The position numbers were made by a program, and so were the translations under genes. The notes beneath the pieces were generated by a model. The model was not told the origin of the DNA. It ran no database searches and saw nothing but the letters and a program-made list of their open reading frames with translations. Source: a virus. Taken from it: DNA of 58,222 nucleotides. The DNA lies in IMG/VR virus record IMGVR_UViG_3300046009_003881, positions 1 through 58,222 of that record; one strand, 5' to 3'. This document shows positions 20,032 through 29,565 of the stretch, in pieces (the first letter of the stretch is position 1; each line of letters starts with the position of its first letter).

Positions 20032-21456
20032 ATGCCAGGATCAGTCCTAACCCCTCCAGGTTACAACCTACAGCCTAACGCAGAGCAGGTAGCGTTGTCA
20101 ACCAACTACATTACAAATTTCGACTTCTTGAACCAGTATCTTCCTGATACTTTCGAGAAGGAGTTTGAGCGTTATGGTAATCGTACCGTAGCATCATTCC
20201 TTCGTATGGTTGGAGCAGAGATGCCTTCAACATCTGACCTTATCAAATGGGCAGAGCAAGGTCGTTTGCACACGAAGTACACTGATTGCGCATCAGGCGC
20301 TGCTGCTGCAGCAGACACTGCGACAATTACAGTAAGCGACACGGGCGTTACAGCCATCGCTATCCGTAAGGGTCAAACAGTTATGATCACTGACAACGCA
20401 GGAACAGGTTACAACAAAGGTATCGTTATCGATGTTGATACAACTGCGAACACATTTGACGTTGCTTACTACGAAGCAGGTGGTCAAGTGTTTGGAGCTG
20501 CTGCTACTCTTACTGTATTCATTTACGGTTCTGAGTTCAGAAAAGGAACAAACGGAATGCAAGGTTCATTGGAGGCTGAAGATGATTTCTTCGACAACTC
20601 TCCAATCATCATCAAAGACAAGTACGCTGTTAGCGGATCTGATATGGCTCAGATTGGCTGGGTTGAAGTTACTACAGAGAACGGTGCAACCGGCTACTTG
20701 TGGTACTTGAAGTCAGAACACGAGACTCGTCTTCGTTTCGAGGATTACCTTGAGACTTCAATGATTGAGGCTGTGCCTGCTGAGTCTGGTTCAGGTGTTG
20801 TTAACCAAACAACTTACACTGACGCTGGTAACAAGGGTTCTGAAGGTATCTTCTACGTTGTTGAAGATCGTGGTAACGTGTGGGGCGGTGGTAACCCAAC
20901 TACACTTGCTGACTTCGATAGCGTGATTTCACGTCTTGACAAGCAGGGTGCGATTGAAGAGAACGTAATCTTCGTTAATCGTGACTTCGGTTTCGATATC
21001 GATGATATGCTTGCTACACTGAACGGTTTCAACGGATCATCTGCTGCAGGTGCTGCATCATTCGGTTTGTTTGACAACGATGTTCAGATGGCATTGAACC
21101 TTGGCTTCTCAGGTTTCCGTCGTGGTTATGACTTCTACAAGTCTGACTGGAAGTACTTGAACGATCCAACAATGCGTGGTGGTCTTCCTTCCTTCACAGG
21201 TCGTGTAAATGGTTTGCTAGTTCCTGCTGGTTCTACAACTGTTTACGATCAGATCCTAGGAAAGAACGCGAAGCGTCCATTCTTGCACGTTCGTTACCGT
21301 GCTTCTGAAACAGAAGATCGTCGTTACAAGACTTGGATCACAGGTTCTGCAGGTGGCGCAAACAACAGCGACCTTGATGCAATGGAGGTTAACTTCTTGT
21401 CTGAGCGTTGCGTATGCACACTTGGCGCGAACAACTTCTTCTTGTTCCAAAACTAA
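20032..21456 (+). CDS. Major capsid protein, 474 aa
   Basis: HK97-fold coat protein by position and pattern: an N-arm (TNYITNFDFLNQYLPDTFEK), an E-loop-like segment, an inserted beta domain around residues 85-170 (DTATITVSDTGVTAIAIRKG) and a C-terminal P/A-domain region with the adhesive end SERCVCTLGANNFFLFQN. It is preceded by an A-rich leader and followed by a strong terminator. Arginine is written almost only with CGT, while neighbouring genes use AGA/AGG heavily, which indicates selection for high expression. A plausible client of the phage chaperonin. Confidence 0.85.
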   Translation: MPGSVLTPPGYNLQPNAEQVALSTNYITNFDFLNQYLPDTFEKEFERYGNRTVASFLRMVGAEMPSTSDLIKWAEQGRLHTKYTDCASGAAAAADTATITVSDTGVTAIAIRKGQTVMITDNAGTGYNKGIVIDVDTTANTFDVAYYEAGGQVFGAAATLTVFIYGSEFRKGTNGMQGSLEAEDDFFDNSPIIIKDKYAVSGSDMAQIGWVEVTTENGATGYLWYLKSEHETRLRFEDYLETSMIEAVPAESGSGVVNQTTYTDAGNKGSEGIFYVVEDRGNVWGGGNPTTLADFDSVISRLDKQGAIEENVIFVNRDFGFDIDDMLATLNGFNGSSAAGAASFGLFDNDVQMALNLGFSGFRRGYDFYKSDWKYLNDPTMRGGLPSFTGRVNGLLVPAGSTTVYDQILGKNAKRPFLHVRYRASETEDRRYKTWITGSAGGANNSDLDAMEVNFLSERCVCTLGANNFFLFQN

Positions 21457-21488
21457 TCCTCGTGATTACGAAGTAATAGAAAATCGAT

Positions 21489-21520
21489 GGGCAGTATCTT
21501 TCGGGGTACTGCCCTTCTTT
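21489..21520 (+). terminator. Intrinsic terminator after the major capsid gene
   Basis: GGGCAGTA/TACTGCCC forms an 8-bp stem with a 10-nt loop, followed by TTCTTT. It limits read-through from the highly expressed capsid gene. Confidence 0.85.
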
Positions 21521-21533
21521 ATAATCCAATCAA

Positions 21534-22286
21534 ATGAAATACAATAAGAAAGAAGCAAAGGACCGAGTGTACAAACTCACTCGCAATGCAGCACCGTTAT
21601 CTTTTATGCTGCCAACAAGAAACTCTCGTCGATATCCACTACTGTGGTATGATGAGGATCAAAACATAAACCGTCCACTGCGCTATGCAGTAAACCAAAA
21701 GTCTGCATTTGAAGACGAGCAGGACGGAAACGCAATCGTTGAACCGATTATTTTTGAAAGCGGATTCCTCCGTGTTCCAAAAAACAATCCCGTTCTACAC
21801 GAATTTTTGTACTATCACCCTCTGAATGGAAAGGCATTTGTAGAAGTTAATCCTGAACAGGATGCTGCAAGTATACTTGACTCTATCAATGTAGAGGTGG
21901 ATGCATTAGTTCTTGCTAGAGAGCTTTCTCTAGATCAGCTTGAGAATGTATCGCGTGTACTATTCGGAAAGGATCCGTCAACAACTACATCATCTGAATT
22001 AAAGCGTGACGTTCTTATTTTTGCAAAGCGAAATCCAAGAGGATTCATCAATGCTGTAAACGATCCGTCACTAAAGCTCCAGTCCAATGTCAGAAACTTC
22101 TTTACACAGAAACTATTGACATTTAGAAATGGAAAGAAAGAGGTTTGGTTCAGCACTGACTCAAACAAAAAGAAGATGTTATCCGTACCATACGGTGAAG
22201 ATCCATACGATATGGTATCTAATTACTTGAAATCTGACGAGGGTCTCGATGCATTAAAGATGCTTGAGAGCTACTCTGAATCATAA
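21534..22286 (+). CDS. Virion-associated protein downstream of the capsid gene, 250 aa
   Basis: A soluble mixed protein starting MKYNKKEAKDRVYKLTRNAA. An N-terminal strand-rich segment (SFMLPTRNSRRYPLLWYDED, then NRPLRYAVNQKS) is followed by a helical C-terminal half. Proteins of this size and opening (PxxxMLPTRNSRRxPLLW) occur next to the capsid gene in related environmental phages, possibly as head completion or vertex proteins; no function is established. It starts 13 nt after the capsid terminator and ends at its own terminator, so it is a separate unit. Confidence 0.55.
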   Translation: MKYNKKEAKDRVYKLTRNAAPLSFMLPTRNSRRYPLLWYDEDQNINRPLRYAVNQKSAFEDEQDGNAIVEPIIFESGFLRVPKNNPVLHEFLYYHPLNGKAFVEVNPEQDAASILDSINVEVDALVLARELSLDQLENVSRVLFGKDPSTTTSSELKRDVLIFAKRNPRGFINAVNDPSLKLQSNVRNFFTQKLLTFRNGKKEVWFSTDSNKKKMLSVPYGEDPYDMVSNYLKSDEGLDALKMLESYSES

Positions 22287-22317
22287 TTGTATCATTGTGT
22301 TTTTGAATTACAAGATA

Positions 22318-22350
22318 GGGGTGTGGCTTAATCAGTCACATCCCTTTCTT
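22318..22350 (+). terminator. Intrinsic terminator before the neck genes
   Basis: GGGGTGTGGC/GTCACATCCC gives a 10-bp stem (two G-U) with a 7-nt loop, followed by TTTCTTTTTT. It lies 6 nt upstream of the next -7 box. Confidence 0.85.
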
Positions 22351-22355
22351 TTTTC

Positions 22356-22363
22356 TATCTTTG
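22356..22363 (+). promoter_or_regulatory. -7 box upstream of the neck/tail operon
   Basis: TATCTTTG directly after the terminator T-tract, 13 nt before the ATG at 22377. Confidence 0.6.
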
Positions 22364-22376
22364 TAAAAAAGAAGAG

Positions 22377-23123
22377 ATGATAAATTCAGTAAGGAATACT
22401 GTGCTTTCTATTCTGAATAAGAATAATTACGGATACATTTCTCCATCCGACTTTAACCTGTACGCGAAGCAAGCTCAAATGGAAATATTCGAGAACTACT
22501 TTTCTAACTACAATATGCAGATAGCCAAGGAGAATGCTAGGATGTCAGGCACTGGATACGCTGATTTGAAGCAGACGATGGAAGAGGCTATGGAAGTATT
22601 CCTTATGCCTGAGACCGTGTTAACGCAGGTGGCTCCATCTACAAACGAGTACTTCTTACCATCGCTTGTTACAACTGGCGATGAGTACTTTATGGTTAAC
22701 AAGATACTGTGCTACGATGTACAAGGACTTGTGTCTACATTCAAGGGGGAGGCAGAGAAAGTAAACCACTCGAAGATTACATCACTTCTTACATCAAATC
22801 TCACTAGCCCGTCAGAAACATTTCCTGCATATACCCAACAGGGACTAACAGTTAAGGTGTATCCGGATACGTTCAATGGCGCTAACGAAGTGAAGTGCGT
22901 TTACTTTAGATACCCACTTGATCCTAAGTGGACCTACGTTACTCTTCTAAATGGAGAGCCTTCGTTTGACCAATCACAACCAGACTATAAGGACTTCGAA
23001 CTTCCAATAGAAGAAGAGATCAGGCTAGTCACAAAGATACTTCAGTACGCAGGCGTATCGATAAGAGAGGCTGAGGTGGTGCAGTTTGCAAAAGCAGAAG
23101 AACAACAACAGAAAGCTCAATAA
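22377..23123 (+). CDS. Neck/ring-type structural protein, 248 aa
   Basis: Helical N-terminus (MINSVRNTVLSILNKNNYGY, with SPSDFNLYAKQAQMEIFENY), a central beta domain (EYFLPSLVTTGDEYFMVNKI, VKVYPDTF, VKCVYFRYPLDPKW) and a C-terminal helix FELPIEEEIRLVTKILQYAG that leads into a Gln/Lys tail. This head-to-tail connector layout, with the FELP...LVxKILxYxGVxIREAEV motif, is that of ring proteins stacked under the portal in crAss-like phages. It shares one operon with the following ring and muzzle genes. Confidence 0.65.
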   Translation: MINSVRNTVLSILNKNNYGYISPSDFNLYAKQAQMEIFENYFSNYNMQIAKENARMSGTGYADLKQTMEEAMEVFLMPETVLTQVAPSTNEYFLPSLVTTGDEYFMVNKILCYDVQGLVSTFKGEAEKVNHSKITSLLTSNLTSPSETFPAYTQQGLTVKVYPDTFNGANEVKCVYFRYPLDPKWTYVTLLNGEPSFDQSQPDYKDFELPIEEEIRLVTKILQYAGVSIREAEVVQFAKAEEQQQKAQ

Positions 23124-23129
23124 TGAATA

Positions 23130-24053
23130 ATGGCTTACATATCTCAATTTCAATACTATACAAATAACGGAAACACACCCGAGAATCAAAACTGGGGATC
23201 GTATCAGTACGTTAGTTTGTTTGACATAGTCAATAACTTTATGTTGATGTACAATGGTAATCATTCGCTCATCAACAACGAAGAAAGGTACAAGGTTCTA
23301 TTTCACGCAAAGCGTGCTATTCAAGAATTGAACTACGATGCCTTCAAGGAAGTAAAGGTTCTTGAGCTAAATGTAACCGACACGTTGAAGTTTGTTCTAC
23401 CATCTGACTACGTCAATTGGGTACGTATATCTCTTTACAAGGACGGGTACTTGAGACCGCTTAGTGAGAACATCCAGGCGATATCGTCTAGCGCTTACTT
23501 GCAGGATAATACCGGTAACATCCTATTTGATATCAATGGAAATATACTTGAGCCTCAGTTCTCGAATATTGACTACGAAAGAATCAAGGGTACAAAGAAG
23601 AGCATCTATCTAAATTCAGGCAGTCAGTTTGACGGGATGGATGGATACCTTGTTGATGGAGACTGGTTCTTTGACTTTGCTATAGGGGCGCGATTCGGTC
23701 TGAACACCGAGACAGCAAACTTTAATCCTACCTTCAAGGTAAACAACAAGGCAGGCGTTATTGACTTCAGCTCGGATATGGCTGGTCAAATCTGTATACT
23801 TGAGTACGTGTCCGATGGAATGGAGGGCGGTGACAATACGGTGATAACTGTCAATAAGTTATTTGAGAAGTACGTGTATGCATACATTCACTATGAGCTT
23901 CTAAGTTCAAAGCTTGGTGTTCAAGAGTACATTGTCTCTAGAGCTAGAAAGGAAAAGAGCGCACTACTCAGAAATTCTAAGATCAGAATAAGTAACATTC
24001 ATCCTGGGCGATTGCTTATGAATCTCCGTGGTATGGATAAGATGATAAAATAA
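23130..24053 (+). CDS. Neck/ring-type structural protein 2, 307 aa
   Basis: The opening MAYISQFQYYTNNGNTPENQ, the segment NWGSYQYVSLFDIVNNFMLM, and then a helix with FHAKRAIQELNYDAFKEVK are the signature of a conserved neck protein of crAss-like and related podoviruses. A beta domain follows (LKFVLPSDYVNWVRISLY), and the C-terminus is helical and basic (SRARKEKSALLRNSKIRI). It probably forms a ring between portal and tail muzzle. The start is 6 nt after the previous stop; the next gene begins 2 nt after its own stop. Confidence 0.7.
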   Translation: MAYISQFQYYTNNGNTPENQNWGSYQYVSLFDIVNNFMLMYNGNHSLINNEERYKVLFHAKRAIQELNYDAFKEVKVLELNVTDTLKFVLPSDYVNWVRISLYKDGYLRPLSENIQAISSSAYLQDNTGNILFDINGNILEPQFSNIDYERIKGTKKSIYLNSGSQFDGMDGYLVDGDWFFDFAIGARFGLNTETANFNPTFKVNNKAGVIDFSSDMAGQICILEYVSDGMEGGDNTVITVNKLFEKYVYAYIHYELLSSKLGVQEYIVSRARKEKSALLRNSKIRISNIHPGRLLMNLRGMDKMIK

Positions 24054-24055
24054 CT

Positions 24056-27000
24056 ATGGCGAATATTACTAGAAACTTTGTTGCCGGTAAAATGAACAAG
24101 GTTGTCGATGAGCGACTTGTTCCAAATGGCGAATACATTGATGCGTTGAATATCCGTATGGGTTCTACAGAGAACGCTGAGATCGGTGTCATAGAAAACG
24201 CAAAGGGTAATACGCAGTTGACCACGTTGGTGTATCCTCCAACCGGAGAGCCTCTAAGCAATATGGCTAAGGCTATCGGTACACTTCAGGACGGAGCTAA
24301 CGAAACAATCTATTGGCTTGTCAATGACCCAGCGTTCACATCTTCTCCTACGGGAAAGCTAGATATGATCGTCTCGTTCAACGAGCTTGCAGGGGTATTG
24401 ACTTATCACGTTGTCAGCACAGACGATGGCGGTGGTCAGAACACCACGCTGAACTTCAATCCGCAGTACCTATTCACGGGAATAAGTCTAGTAGACGATA
24501 TGTTGTTCTTTACGGATAAGTACGAGGATCCTAGAATGATTAACGTAAGGACATCATATCCATTGCCGGTATCATTCATTGATCAGATCACAAGGGAATC
24601 ACTTCTTGTTATAAAAAAGCCGCCATTGGAGTCTCCGTTCATTCAGCCATTTATTGTTGGTGGGCAGGAGAACTTCCTAGAGGAAAGATATATTTGCTTT
24701 GCTTACAGATATCGATACGCAGACAATCAGTACTCTGCAGTATCTCAGTTTTCAATCCCTGCGTTTGTTCCAAACTTCTTTGAGTTCAGTGAGAACAGCT
24801 TCTTGAACGAAGGTATGGTTAACTCTTGCAATTCAGTTAAGGTTACCTACAACTCTGGCGGTCCATTGGTTATTGGAGTGGACTTGCTATTCAAGGAAGC
24901 AAACAGCAACATCATCAAGGTGATAGAGAAGTTGAACAAACAGGATCTTGGGCTTCTTGATAATACGGATTATGTTTATCAGTTCACCAACAGCAAGATA
25001 TTCACCATTCTTCCGGAGTCTGAAATCCTCCGCTTGTACGACAACGTACCTAGAAAGGCTAAAGCCCAGACTATTATGGGCAATAGACTTATGTACTCGA
25101 ACTACATTGAAGGGTATAACCTTGTTGATATAAATGGCATAGCGCTTTCGTTAACATTTATAGCGGAGCTTATGACTGAGGAGGTTGGGTTAACCGAGGT
25201 TCCTGCGTCTACAGAGAGTGGGAACTACACGTTTGGCGCAATAACTTCTGTAGCAGGATCCGTTATGACTGTTGATCTCGCTGGCATTGATTTGCAAGAA
25301 GGGTCAGCACTAAGCATTGACTTTACGTTTAGACACAATTCATTTCAAGGGGACCTGCCGTTTCCATCGGAGGTTACCGATGATATAAGCATAACCTTTT
25401 TGTTTACACTTCCGGTTGCTTACAACTCGGTTTATGAGATGGCTTCTAGCGTTGAGTTTCAGAATGCAGTTGGAACACTGTTCAATATAGAGCCGGTGTA
25501 TTCGCCAATCATTGGTGATCCAACATCTTGTGATGGTGTTACATTCACTGACGTGCTGAACTGTGCTATACCTAACAACTTAGATACGCTTACAAAGTTC
25601 TCAAGTGGGATCTCTGCTGCTCAGGAGCCAATGGCTATCATTGCCACACCAGCTAGTACTCAGATAAAGATTCAGCTACCGGCTATGAGGTACGTAGACG
25701 ATACGACTACACCTACACAAAGCGTGTACGAGTACTACGAGGTGTCGGAGATAGAAGCGTTCCATCAGAACATAGCTAGTCCTAGAAGTCTTCATAGTAA
25801 TAGGGGCTATGAGATTGGTATAGTCTATATGGATGACTTCAAGAGATCATCAACCGCTCTTGTTAGTCCGAATAACACGGTGTTTGTTCCTTGTGGATAC
25901 TCATCTTCAAGAAACTATATCAATGTAACTATACCGGTTAGTCAGGTCGCTCCTTACTGGGCAACTAGGTACAAGTTTGTTATAAAGCCCGATCGTGAAA
26001 ATTATGAGACAATTTATAGCAGCATCTTTATAAAGGACCCATTGACAAATGATACGTACTTCCTTATTGACGGGGAGAACTCTAGAAAGGTTGAGGCTGG
26101 GGATCGATTGATAGTAAAAACTGATGCTGATGGACCAACTACTAATTGCAATTATGCTACAGTACTAGAAAAGAAAGCTCAAGTACAAGATTTTCTTGGT
26201 TCTGGCATTCCCTCACCGCAGGGTGTTTATATGAAGATAAATGCCAACAACTTCTCAACTGTTCAGGATGACTTAGCTATAATAGATCAAGGACCTAGGT
26301 CAGCTACTGCAGCAGATGAGAGTTTCCCGATAGCTAAATATCCTATGAACATACCAGATACATCTATCCCTGGAACGTGGATTGACTATGACGTTCCGGC
26401 TGGTAGTCGTATAGTTATGGAGATGGAGTGGTCAAGAAAGGGTCCTGGAGATGGAGATAGAAATTGCGAAAAAAGAAAGTATGTACTGAATAAAAACTTC
26501 GTGTCATCTGCCGATTATGCTAATATGAATGACTGGTGGGATCAATCAATTACTAATGCTATATTAAATGATGGCGCTCCAGACATAGGTGGTGGTGGTT
26601 GCCCTGTAACTAACACGTACATACCAACTCTTGCTTCGTCTCTATTTGACATACCGACTGATTTATGCACTAATTACTTTAGATTTTATAGGGACGGACC
26701 CACAAACGCACTGTTCTTGTTGGTTACAGGAACAAGAGCGTGCGGAAATAACGATAGAAGAGTATCTAAAGTAAAGGTTAGGTTTACTGTATATAGAGCA
26801 GACAAAACTTTGATATTTGAAACGGAACCACAGGATGCGTTGCCGGATATTTTCTACGAGTCTGACCAATCGTTTAGCATAGATGCTATTGGACAGCATA
26901 GTGGAAACCTTCAGAGTCAAGACTTCCTTACTAGCCAGCCTGCCATAGTAGAGACTAGTTTCTACAACTGCTATACGTTTGGGAACGGAGCTGAGAGCTA

Positions 27001-28654
27001 TAAGATCAGGGACTCCATTATTGGAAATACATTCGCCCTTGGCAACAGAGTAACGTCTGTTTCTGCTGAGGATTACAAAGAGGCTGATAGGTATGCGGAC
27101 ATAACCTACAGCGGAGTATACAACGATGAGACCAATGTAAACAAACTGAATGAGTTCAATCTTGGTCTAATCAATTACAAGCCACTTGAGGATTCATTCG
27201 GTCAAGTTATGTTGATTGACGGAAGAGAGACTGACGTTCTTGTTTTGCAAGAGGATAAGATATCTTATGTGCTTGCAGGAAAGAACTTGCTATCTGATGC
27301 TGCGGCAGGCGGTGCTATAACCTCCGTGCCTGAAGTACTCGGAACACAAATAGCTAGGGTAGAGAACTATGGCATAAGCCTTAACCCTGAGAGCTACGTT
27401 CAATGGGGATACGATAGATTCTTTACCGATGCAAAGAGGGGCGCTGTGATACAGCTTGTTGGAAACTCTTACAGTTCCGATCAAATCAAAGTCATCTCCG
27501 ATCAGGGAATGAGAACTTGGTTTAGGGATCTGTTCAACGATTCGCTTCAAACGCAGAAGCTTGGTGGGTTTGATCCGTATATGAATGAGTACGTTTTATC
27601 TTCGAATGATATCTTGATTCCAACTCAAGCGGAGTGCATCGACTGCGGAACCGTTCAGACATTTACCCTTGGTGATGGCTCGTTTGTTTCATTCTGCTCT
27701 AACCTAGGGCAGCTAGTTGGAACTTACGAGGTAACGTATAACGTAATTAGTTTAGAGGTTGACGCTACGTTTGTAGTGGAGTCAACGTACAATGGAACGA
27801 CAGAATCATCTGGTGTTGTCAACTCATCCGGATCAATAGTGATAGACAAGGATGATATACTCATTGGAACTTGCAACACTACAATAAATTCTACGGGCAA
27901 TATTATTCTTGAAGTAAAGGTTAGATGCGTGTCCGCTGCTCAAAAAACAATTGTCGAGGTATGTGTTACTAGCGATTCAGATAGTGGGTCTACAATTCAC
28001 AATGAATATAGGTACACTTATGGTGGTTACACATCTCCATATCAATCAAGTTTAGTTCTGTTTGCATCGGGATCAACAATCCCATTGGTATCTAGATACA
28101 ATCAAGCAACTGGATTTGTCGGAAGCACAAGTACTCCTCCTGATGGAGCAACGATGAGAATAGTCGTTAACAAGATTGGAACGGATACATTTAATTTTGA
28201 CCCGTCTCAAGATGTGCTGCGTTACCTAAATAGCAATACACTGTACGACAACCTAACGCCAGACATACTTGACCTGCTTCAGGACTCGCTTCTTGCTGCG
28301 CCAATAATAGCTGTCGGGGCAAATTTCTTCTATGCGGATGTTCCTGTTTCATCAGAGTACTACCTGTACTTGATATGGGACTACAGACAATCAACTCCGA
28401 TAACTCTTTGCTATTCAAGCGAGGCTGCTGCGGACGCTTGCTGTGAATGTGTAGAGTGCGTGTCGGTATGTAGCCTATACTATATCGATGCCGTTACGGA
28501 AGAAGCAGAAGTATCGTACAGAGATTGCTCAGGATCATTCCAATCAATAACTGTTTTTGCAGGAAACTCTGTAAGCATATGCTCAGAAATTACTCCGACA
28601 TTAACAAGCGGAACAGCAGACATAACGCTCGCTGCTTGTGATTGTCCATCATAA
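24056..28654 (+). CDS. Large tail protein, muzzle-like, 1532 aa
   Basis: The N-terminus NFVAGKMNKVVDERLVPNGE and IDALNIRMGSTENAEIGVIE mark the widespread tail protein that in crAss-like phages builds the muzzle at the tail tip. Most of the chain is beta-rich, with long strands and few lysines. The C-terminal 200 residues are unusual in holding clusters of paired cysteines (CIDCG, CCECVECVSVCS, CDC). In related phages this protein continues with a GWVSFYSFIPDFMIGMNN segment; here that segment is in a separate gene (29566-30366). Extracellular virion location; probably contacts the cell surface during DNA ejection. Confidence 0.7.
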   Translation: MANITRNFVAGKMNKVVDERLVPNGEYIDALNIRMGSTENAEIGVIENAKGNTQLTTLVYPPTGEPLSNMAKAIGTLQDGANETIYWLVNDPAFTSSPTGKLDMIVSFNELAGVLTYHVVSTDDGGGQNTTLNFNPQYLFTGISLVDDMLFFTDKYEDPRMINVRTSYPLPVSFIDQITRESLLVIKKPPLESPFIQPFIVGGQENFLEERYICFAYRYRYADNQYSAVSQFSIPAFVPNFFEFSENSFLNEGMVNSCNSVKVTYNSGGPLVIGVDLLFKEANSNIIKVIEKLNKQDLGLLDNTDYVYQFTNSKIFTILPESEILRLYDNVPRKAKAQTIMGNRLMYSNYIEGYNLVDINGIALSLTFIAELMTEEVGLTEVPASTESGNYTFGAITSVAGSVMTVDLAGIDLQEGSALSIDFTFRHNSFQGDLPFPSEVTDDISITFLFTLPVAYNSVYEMASSVEFQNAVGTLFNIEPVYSPIIGDPTSCDGVTFTDVLNCAIPNNLDTLTKFSSGISAAQEPMAIIATPASTQIKIQLPAMRYVDDTTTPTQSVYEYYEVSEIEAFHQNIASPRSLHSNRGYEIGIVYMDDFKRSSTALVSPNNTVFVPCGYSSSRNYINVTIPVSQVAPYWATRYKFVIKPDRENYETIYSSIFIKDPLTNDTYFLIDGENSRKVEAGDRLIVKTDADGPTTNCNYATVLEKKAQVQDFLGSGIPSPQGVYMKINANNFSTVQDDLAIIDQGPRSATAADESFPIAKYPMNIPDTSIPGTWIDYDVPAGSRIVMEMEWSRKGPGDGDRNCEKRKYVLNKNFVSSADYANMNDWWDQSITNAILNDGAPDIGGGGCPVTNTYIPTLASSLFDIPTDLCTNYFRFYRDGPTNALFLLVTGTRACGNNDRRVSKVKVRFTVYRADKTLIFETEPQDALPDIFYESDQSFSIDAIGQHSGNLQSQDFLTSQPAIVETSFYNCYTFGNGAESYKIRDSIIGNTFALGNRVTSVSAEDYKEADRYADITYSGVYNDETNVNKLNEFNLGLINYKPLEDSFGQVMLIDGRETDVLVLQEDKISYVLAGKNLLSDAAAGGAITSVPEVLGTQIARVENYGISLNPESYVQWGYDRFFTDAKRGAVIQLVGNSYSSDQIKVISDQGMRTWFRDLFNDSLQTQKLGGFDPYMNEYVLSSNDILIPTQAECIDCGTVQTFTLGDGSFVSFCSNLGQLVGTYEVTYNVISLEVDATFVVESTYNGTTESSGVVNSSGSIVIDKDDILIGTCNTTINSTGNIILEVKVRCVSAAQKTIVEVCVTSDSDSGSTIHNEYRYTYGGYTSPYQSSLVLFASGSTIPLVSRYNQATGFVGSTSTPPDGATMRIVVNKIGTDTFNFDPSQDVLRYLNSNTLYDNLTPDILDLLQDSLLAAPIIAVGANFFYADVPVSSEYYLYLIWDYRQSTPITLCYSSEAAADACCECVECVSVCSLYYIDAVTEEAEVSYRDCSGSFQSITVFAGNSVSICSEITPTLTSGTADITLAACDCPS

Positions 28655-28664
28655 ATAAAATACT

Positions 28665-29564
28665 ATGTCAACATCAATAACATACTACATAGATGCGCCA
28701 AGCTTGCTTGCTGCGACATCTATTTACTCTACTCCAAGCTTAACCTTCTTGGCTCCTGATGGATTCTATTCAGATGGTATAATATCTAGAGAGCAAGTGG
28801 GTGGCGTATTGCTTCCACCGCAGACTTGTCCTGCGTGTGGCGTACCTTGTAGTGAGACAAAATCAAATATGCCGGTGTCGGGCAAGGGTGTATTTACCAT
28901 TAGCGTAGAGGTAGACGCAGGAACCGGTGTCATTCCTATTTTACTTACGGGTATGACAAAGGGTGTTGGTATTATAGCCTCAATGGGAGCTGTTGTAAAG
29001 AACAGTGTGTATAGTACTATTTACGGATACATATCTTCACCGCCAGGTAGCCCAACGTACGTTGGAATAGACGGACCCTGTCCGGTAGCAGGGACCTACC
29101 CACTCACTGTCTATAGGTATAACGACATTACTAGTGCTTGGGAAGACTCTGGTAGTTCTAGTGTAGCAAGCCCTACTGCTGCTAACATACAAACAACTCC
29201 GTTAGATCCTGGGCAATGCTGGATACCATTTCCTAAACCGTCTGCTACAACTGATATTGTTATCATATCCTTTTATGCAATATGCAAGGACACTGAGTTC
29301 GAGATTGCTATAGGTTGTCCTGAGTCTCTTATACCAGTTGTAAGTACTGTCGTTGCTGAAAGTTCGGCAGAAGCTTGTGAGTTAGCATTCACAGAAGACT
29401 ACTATATGTTTGGTATAGTAGGTGGTGTATCTATACAGGTAAATGATGTAATCTTTACTGACCAAAATGGGCAGTTCCCATTAGCCGCTGGGTATTATGG
29501 TATAGGTGGTGAATATATGCAAATAGACGCAAACGGTGTTGTAATCGAAGTATCAAGTTGTTAA
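28665..29564 (+). CDS. Cysteine-containing tail-associated protein, 299 aa
   Basis: All-beta, Ser/Thr/Gly-rich, starting MSTSITYYIDAPSLLAATSI. A CPACGVPCSE cluster lies near residues 57-66, and further pairs of cysteines occur towards the C-terminus. The cysteine clusters resemble those at the end of the 1532-aa protein just upstream, so it probably packs against it as a tip component. It starts 10 nt downstream and the next gene starts 1 nt after its stop. Not assigned to a named family. Confidence 0.55.
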   Translation: MSTSITYYIDAPSLLAATSIYSTPSLTFLAPDGFYSDGIISREQVGGVLLPPQTCPACGVPCSETKSNMPVSGKGVFTISVEVDAGTGVIPILLTGMTKGVGIIASMGAVVKNSVYSTIYGYISSPPGSPTYVGIDGPCPVAGTYPLTVYRYNDITSAWEDSGSSSVASPTAANIQTTPLDPGQCWIPFPKPSATTDIVIISFYAICKDTEFEIAIGCPESLIPVVSTVVAESSAEACELAFTEDYYMFGIVGGVSIQVNDVIFTDQNGQFPLAAGYYGIGGEYMQIDANGVVIEVSSC

Positions 29565-29565
29565 T

